In this document: in pieces, positions 52,008 through 56,177 of the stretch
Position numbering within the stretch: position 1 is the first letter of the stretch
How the letters are laid out: each line of letters opens with the position of its first letter
Source: CAZADA01 sp964568975
Lineage (GTDB): Bacteria > Pseudomonadota > Alphaproteobacteria > Caulobacterales > Maricaulaceae
Reading direction: 5' to 3'
NCBI GenBank assembly: GCA_964568975.1
Contig: CAZMSO010000021.1
Location: 1 to 56,177, forward strand
Length of the DNA: 56,177 bases
The notes under the pieces: generated by a model
Seen by the model: only the letters and a program-made list of their open reading frames with translations
Database searches by the model: none
What the model was told of the DNA's origin: nothing
Translations under genes and position numbers: made by a program

Positions 52008-55000
52008 ATGCCCAAACGCGACGATCTCGACACAGTCATGATCATCGGGGCCGGGCCCATCGTCATCGGGCAGGCCTGCGAGTTCGATTATTCCGGCGTC
52101 CAGGCTTGCAAAGCCTTGCGGGCTGAAGGCTATCGGGTGGTGCTGATCAACTCCAACCCCGCCACCATTATGACCGACCCTGATATGGCCGACGCCACAT
52201 ATATCGAGCCGGTCACGCCGGAAATGGCGGCCAAAGTCATCGCCGCTGAGCGCGCAAAATCCCCTGGCGGCTTTGCGCTTCTGCCCACTATGGGCGGCCA
52301 GACCGCCCTCAATTGCGCGCTTGAGCTCGATCGGCGCGGCGTGCTCGCGGCCCATGAGGTGGAGCTGATCGGCGCGAAGGCTGATGTCATCGACAAAGCC
52401 GAAAACCGCGAGCGCTTCCGCACTGCGATGGAAGGCATCGGCCTCGCGTGCCCGCGCGCGCGCATCGCCCACACTTTGGCTGAGGCCGAGGCCGCGCTCT
52501 ATCATGTGGGTCTGCCGGCGATCATCCGCCCGTCCTTCACCCTCGGCGGCCAGGGCGGCGGGGTGGCGTACAACAAGGATGAGTTCCGCGACATCGTCAT
52601 TCGCGGCCTCGACGCATCTCCCGCGACTGAAGTCCTGATCGAGGAATCCGTCCTCGGTTGGAAGGAGTATGAGATGGAGGTCGTGCGCGACCGCGCCGAC
52701 AACTGCATCATTGTATGCGCCATCGAAAACATTGACCCCATGGGCGTCCACACTGGCGACAGCTGGGCCGTCGCGCCGACCATGACGCTCACGGACCGCG
52801 AGCTGCAGCGCATGCGCGACGCCGCCATCGCCTGCTTGCGCGAGATCGGGGTGGAGACCGGCGGCTCCAACGTCCAGTTCGCCGTCAGCCCCCAGGACGG
52901 CCGCCAGCTGGTCATTGAGATGAACCCGCGGGTGTCGCGCTCCTCCGCGCTCGCTTCGAAAGCCACAGGCTTTCCCATCGCCAAAATCGCAGCAAAGCTC
53001 GCCATCGGCTACACCCTTGATGAACTCGCCAACGACATCACCGGCGGGGCCACCCCCGCCAGCTTCGAGCCGACGATTGATTATGTGGTGGTGAAAGCGC
53101 CGCGCTTCGCTTTTGAGAAATTCGCCGGCGTCGAGCCCACCCTCACCACGAGCATGAAATCGGTGGGTGAGGCGATGGCCATCGGGCGCACATTCCCCGA
53201 GGCGCTGCAAAAAGCCTTTGCGTCCCTGGAGACCGGGGTGTCGGGGCTCGACGCCATGGAAATTGAAAGCGTGGCCCAAGGCCCGCGCGCGCGCGCGATC
53301 TTAGAGGCGCTCTCCACCCCGACGCCGGACCGGCTGCGCCTCACCGCTCACGCGCTGCGCCGGGGCCTGACGGTGGAGGAGATCGCGGCCGTCACCCGCT
53401 ATGATCCCTGGATCCTGCGCTGGGTGGAGACGATTGTGCGGGCCGAGGAGCGTGTGATCGCGGAGGGCCTGCCGGCGCAGGACGATCGCGATGGCTGGCT
53501 CGCGCTGAAGCAACTTGGCTTTTCGGATGCGCGCCTCGCCGCGCTCAGCGAGCTGGACGAGGCTGCAGTCCGCGCGCGCCGCCGCGCCGCCGGCGTGCGT
53601 CCGGTCTATAAGCGCGTGGACACCTGCGCGGCGGAGTTCGCTGCGGCCACGCCTTACATGTACGCGACTTATGAAGCGCCCACTGGGCGCCTGAACGCCG
53701 CAGGCCAGTTGGAGCCTGTCGCGGCCGAATGCGAAGCTGAGCCCTCATCCGCCACGAAGGTCATCATATTGGGCGGCGGACCGAACCGCATCGGCCAAGG
53801 CATTGAGTTTGATTATTGCTGCTGCCACGCCGCCTTCGCCTGCGCGGAAATGGGCGTTGAGTCCATTATGGTGAATTGCAATCCCGAGACCGTCTCCACC
53901 GATTACGACACCGCGGACCGGCTTTACTTCGAGCCCCTGACGGCGGAGGCCGTGCTTGAGATCATTGAGACGGAACGCCAAGCGGGCGCGCTCTTGGGCG
54001 TCATTGTTCAATATGGCGGCCAAACGCCGCTGAAGCTCGCCGCGGCCTTAGACGACGCCGGGGTCCCCATTCTCGGCACGCCCCGCGCGGCGATCGACGC
54101 TGCGGAGGATCGCGAGCAATTCACGCGCTTGCTGGCGGATCTCGACCTCAATCAACCGCCCAACGCCATCGCCCGCTCCGCCGATGAGGCCCGCGCGGCC
54201 GCCCAGCGTCTGGGTTTCCCGCTGATGCTGCGGCCGTCTTTCGTGCTGGGCGGGCGCGCGATGGAGATTGTCTCCAACGCCGACGATTTGGACGCTTATG
54301 TGGAGCAAGCCGTGACCGTCACCGGCGACAGCCCGCTTCTGGTGGACCGGTATCTCCGCGACGCCATTGAAGTGGACGTGGACGCGGTGTGCGACGGGGA
54401 GGACGTCTTCATTGCGGGCGTGCTTGAACACATTGAAGAGGCGGGCGTCCATTCCGGCGACAGCGCGTGCTCGCTGCCGCCTTACACCCTTGATCCCGCG
54501 ATTGTGGCGCGCATTGAAGACCAGACCGCGCGTCTCGCCCGCGCGCTCGGCGCGCGCGGCCTCTTCAATGTGCAATTCGCGGTGCAAGGTGACGAGATTT
54601 ACGTTCTTGAAGCCAACCCTCGGGCCTCGCGCACCGCGCCCTTCGTGGCGAAAGCCATCGGTCTGCCGATTGCGAAAATCGCCGCCAAAGTGATGGCCGG
54701 CGCTCGCCTCGCGGCGTTTGACCTCGATCCCGCGGCGGCCTCGCGCCACATCGCGGTGAAAGAGGCGGTGATGCCGTTCAAACGCTTTCCCGGCGCTGAT
54801 CCCATGCTGGGCCCGGAAATGCGCTCCACGGGCGAAGTGATGGGCCTCGACGCCGATTTCGCCCGCGCCTACGCCAAAGCCCAAGACGCCGCCGGCGTCG
54901 CGCTGCCGCGGTCGGGCGTCGCATTTTTGTCTTTGAAGGACACCGACAAGGGGATCGGCGCCCAGTTAGCGCGGGAGCTGTGTGAGGCGGGGTTCTCCTT

Positions 55001-55331
55001 AGTGGCGACCGGCGGCACCGCCGCAAGCCTCGACGCCGCGGGCGTCGCCGTCGAGCCGATCAACAAAGTCCATGAAGGCCGGCCCCACATTGTCGACGCC
55101 ATCCGCGACGGCGGCGTCCAATTCATTTGCAACACCACCGAGGGCCGCCAGAGCTTGCTGGATTCCCTGTCAATTCGGTCCACCGCGTTGACACGTGGAG
55201 TCCCGTGCTACACAACGATTGCGGGGGCTCGAGCCGCGGTGCGTTCGATTCGGGCGGTGGACGCAGGCGCGCTTGAAGTGCGTTCGCTCCAGTCCTACTC
55301 TTCCGAAACGATGGGAATGTCGGTGGACTAG
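52008..55331 (+). CDS. carB: Carbamoyl-phosphate synthase large subunit
   Basis: A 1107-residue enzyme making carbamoyl phosphate from bicarbonate, ammonia and two ATP for arginine and pyrimidine synthesis. It starts MPKRDDLDTVMIIGAGPIVI. Two homologous ATP-grasp halves are present (about 1-550, with TLGGQGGG; and about 551-930, with VIILGGGPNRIGQGIEFDYC). The C-terminal MGS allosteric domain has VATGGTAASLDAAGV. The ATG at 52008 is set by the family start and a GGAGG site. carA is not in the window. Confidence 0.97.
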   Translation: MPKRDDLDTVMIIGAGPIVIGQACEFDYSGVQACKALRAEGYRVVLINSNPATIMTDPDMADATYIEPVTPEMAAKVIAAERAKSPGGFALLPTMGGQTALNCALELDRRGVLAAHEVELIGAKADVIDKAENRERFRTAMEGIGLACPRARIAHTLAEAEAALYHVGLPAIIRPSFTLGGQGGGVAYNKDEFRDIVIRGLDASPATEVLIEESVLGWKEYEMEVVRDRADNCIIVCAIENIDPMGVHTGDSWAVAPTMTLTDRELQRMRDAAIACLREIGVETGGSNVQFAVSPQDGRQLVIEMNPRVSRSSALASKATGFPIAKIAAKLAIGYTLDELANDITGGATPASFEPTIDYVVVKAPRFAFEKFAGVEPTLTTSMKSVGEAMAIGRTFPEALQKAFASLETGVSGLDAMEIESVAQGPRARAILEALSTPTPDRLRLTAHALRRGLTVEEIAAVTRYDPWILRWVETIVRAEERVIAEGLPAQDDRDGWLALKQLGFSDARLAALSELDEAAVRARRRAAGVRPVYKRVDTCAAEFAAATPYMYATYEAPTGRLNAAGQLEPVAAECEAEPSSATKVIILGGGPNRIGQGIEFDYCCCHAAFACAEMGVESIMVNCNPETVSTDYDTADRLYFEPLTAEAVLEIIETERQAGALLGVIVQYGGQTPLKLAAALDDAGVPILGTPRAAIDAAEDREQFTRLLADLDLNQPPNAIARSADEARAAAQRLGFPLMLRPSFVLGGRAMEIVSNADDLDAYVEQAVTVTGDSPLLVDRYLRDAIEVDVDAVCDGEDVFIAGVLEHIEEAGVHSGDSACSLPPYTLDPAIVARIEDQTARLARALGARGLFNVQFAVQGDEIYVLEANPRASRTAPFVAKAIGLPIAKIAAKVMAGARLAAFDLDPAAASRHIAVKEAVMPFKRFPGADPMLGPEMRSTGEVMGLDADFARAYAKAQDAAGVALPRSGVAFLSLKDTDKGIGAQLARELCEAGFSLVATGGTAASLDAAGVAVEPINKVHEGRPHIVDAIRDGGVQFICNTTEGRQSLLDSLSIRSTALTRGVPCYTTIAGARAAVRSIRAVDAGALEVRSLQSYSSETMGMSVD

Positions 55332-55364
55332 CCGTTTCGGCCAAGACGGAAATTATAACGTAAG

Positions 55365-55838
55365 ATGCAAAAAGTGCCCATGACGCTCGAGGGTCATCGC
55401 GCTCTCGACGAAGAACTGAAACGTTTAAAAACCGTAGAACGCCCCGCTGTCATCGCCGCTATCGAAGAGGCGCGTGCGCATGGCGATTTGTCGGAGAACG
55501 CGGAATACCATGCCGCGAAAGAACGCCAGGGCTTCATCGAAACGCGCGTGATGGATATCGAAGATAAGCTGTCGCGCGCCCAAGTGATTGATGTCACGAA
55601 GCTCAATGGCTCGACGGTGAAGTTTGGCGCCACGATCCGCCTCTATGACGAGGACACGGAGGAGGAAGCCGAATACAAGATCGTCGGCGAAGATGAGGCG
55701 GATGTCCGCTCCGGCAAAATCTCAATCACCTCGCCCATTGCGCGCGCGTTGATCGGCAAAGAAATGGGCGACGTGGTGGAGGTGGCCGCCCCCGGCGGCG
55801 CGAAATCATACGAGATCCTGGCCATTCGCTGGTTGTAG
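55365..55838 (+). CDS. greA: Transcription elongation factor GreA
   Basis: A 157-residue factor that restarts stalled RNA polymerase by stimulating RNA cleavage. The coiled-coil tip GDLSENAEYHAAKERQ holds the two acidic residues (D, E) needed. Start MQKVPMTLEGHRALDEEL. It follows carB by 33 bp, a common order in alphaproteobacteria. Confidence 0.97.
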   Translation: MQKVPMTLEGHRALDEELKRLKTVERPAVIAAIEEARAHGDLSENAEYHAAKERQGFIETRVMDIEDKLSRAQVIDVTKLNGSTVKFGATIRLYDEDTEEEAEYKIVGEDEADVRSGKISITSPIARALIGKEMGDVVEVAAPGGAKSYEILAIRWL

Positions 55839-55914
55839 CGCGCCGGGGCGCGCCGCGCGTTCTGGCGGCGGCGCTCTCTTAGGGACGCGCGACGCCAGGC
55901 TTTACGGGGGCTTT

Positions 55915-56177
55915 ATGAACGTCGTTCGCGCCCCCGCCGCTCCCTCGTCCGCGCGCGTGTGTTGGGTTGTTTCCGACGGCCGCATCGGCATGGAGAACCA
56001 AGCGCTTGGTCTGGCGGAAGCCGTCGCCCGGCGCACGCCCCTCGACATCCGGGTGCGGCGCGTGCCGCGCTCCATGTTGATCGCGAGCGCCGGCCGGACC
56101 GTCGCGGCGGCGGGCGACGCGACGGGCGACGCGACGGGCGGCGCGACTGGGCCATGTCCGGATCTGTGGATCGGCTG
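55915..56177 (+). CDS. ELM1/DUF1022-family protein, 3' truncated by the window edge
   Basis: The frame is open from ATG 55915 to the window end with no stop (87 codons). VCWVVSDGRIGMENQALGLAEAV is the conserved start of the ELM1-type family (named after a plant mitochondrial-fission protein), GT-B-like in fold; the bacterial function is not settled. A 12-bp array (56113-56148) encodes GDAT repeats. Confidence is limited by the short visible part. Confidence 0.72.
   Translation, partial: MNVVRAPAAPSSARVCWVVSDGRIGMENQALGLAEAVARRTPLDIRVRRVPRSMLIASAGRTVAAAGDATGDATGGATGPCPDLWIG
56113..56148. repeat. Three 12-bp tandem repeats in the ELM1-family gene
   Basis: GGCGACGCGACG twice exactly, then GGCGGCGCGACT. 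They encode GDAT/GGAT in frame. Confidence 0.7.

Noticed and set aside
51858..53279. 473-codon minus-strand frame over carB
   Set aside because: Antisense to the highly conserved first half of carB.

Overview
The window is very GC-rich, gene-dense bacterial DNA that looks chromosomal. It suggests an alphaproteobacterium of the Caulobacterales/Hyphomonadaceae/Parvularculales type. The main evidence is a divK-pleD pair convergent with rpmG and next to a dinB whose product has an N-terminal Cys4 motif, a pyrB / inactive-pyrC / plsY / dprA / topA / rnr run, a carB-greA pair followed by an ELM1-family gene, and gatC divergent from ruvX. The genus cannot be fixed from sequence reading alone.

Layout. 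1-2546: the 3' part of a large TPR-CHAT protease-like gene with seven visible 126-bp repeats. 2588-4850: a small, visibly AT-richer patch with an integrase-associated unknown gene and a P4-type tyrosine integrase. 5292-9686: two exported serine peptidases (S9 and S46). 9882-16587: a complete ebo cluster, with eboA-eboB and eboF transcribed divergently and eboD-eboE-eboC convergent on eboF. 17043-21667: a secreted unknown protein, a Tat-exported Gfo/Idh/MocA oxidoreductase, an acyl-CoA ligase and an SDR. 21783-24308: a ureohydrolase divergent from astB.

24313-38261 is core housekeeping: gatC, ruvX, an AEC transporter, pyrB, a catalytically dead dihydroorotase, plsY, dprA, topA, a DUF4760-like membrane gene, rnr, a NUDIX gene, a DUF2270 gene and rpmG. 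Many of these genes overlap by 4 bp and are probably translationally coupled. 38307-41550: pleD, divK and dinB, the cell-cycle and c-di-GMP regulators plus the SOS polymerase. 41557-50604: a probable surface-sugar or small-molecule glycosylation cluster (2OG oxygenase, LLM flavoenzyme, NeuD-type acyltransferase, C-methyltransferase, lone acyl carrier protein, DegT aminotransferase, sugar epimerase, glycosyltransferase-like protein, receiver protein). 50638-56177: an unknown membrane protein, carB, greA and the 5' end of an ELM1-family gene.

The most interesting locus is the ebo cluster with its surroundings. Ebo proteins are known in cyanobacteria to be needed for moving a metabolite precursor to the periplasm. 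Here the cluster sits beside a Tat-exported redox enzyme and a secreted protein, and a 20-bp-spaced array of GACACGTGTC palindromes lies upstream of eboD. A second theme is the abundance of short tandem arrays (12, 15 and 20 bp units) in and between genes across the window.
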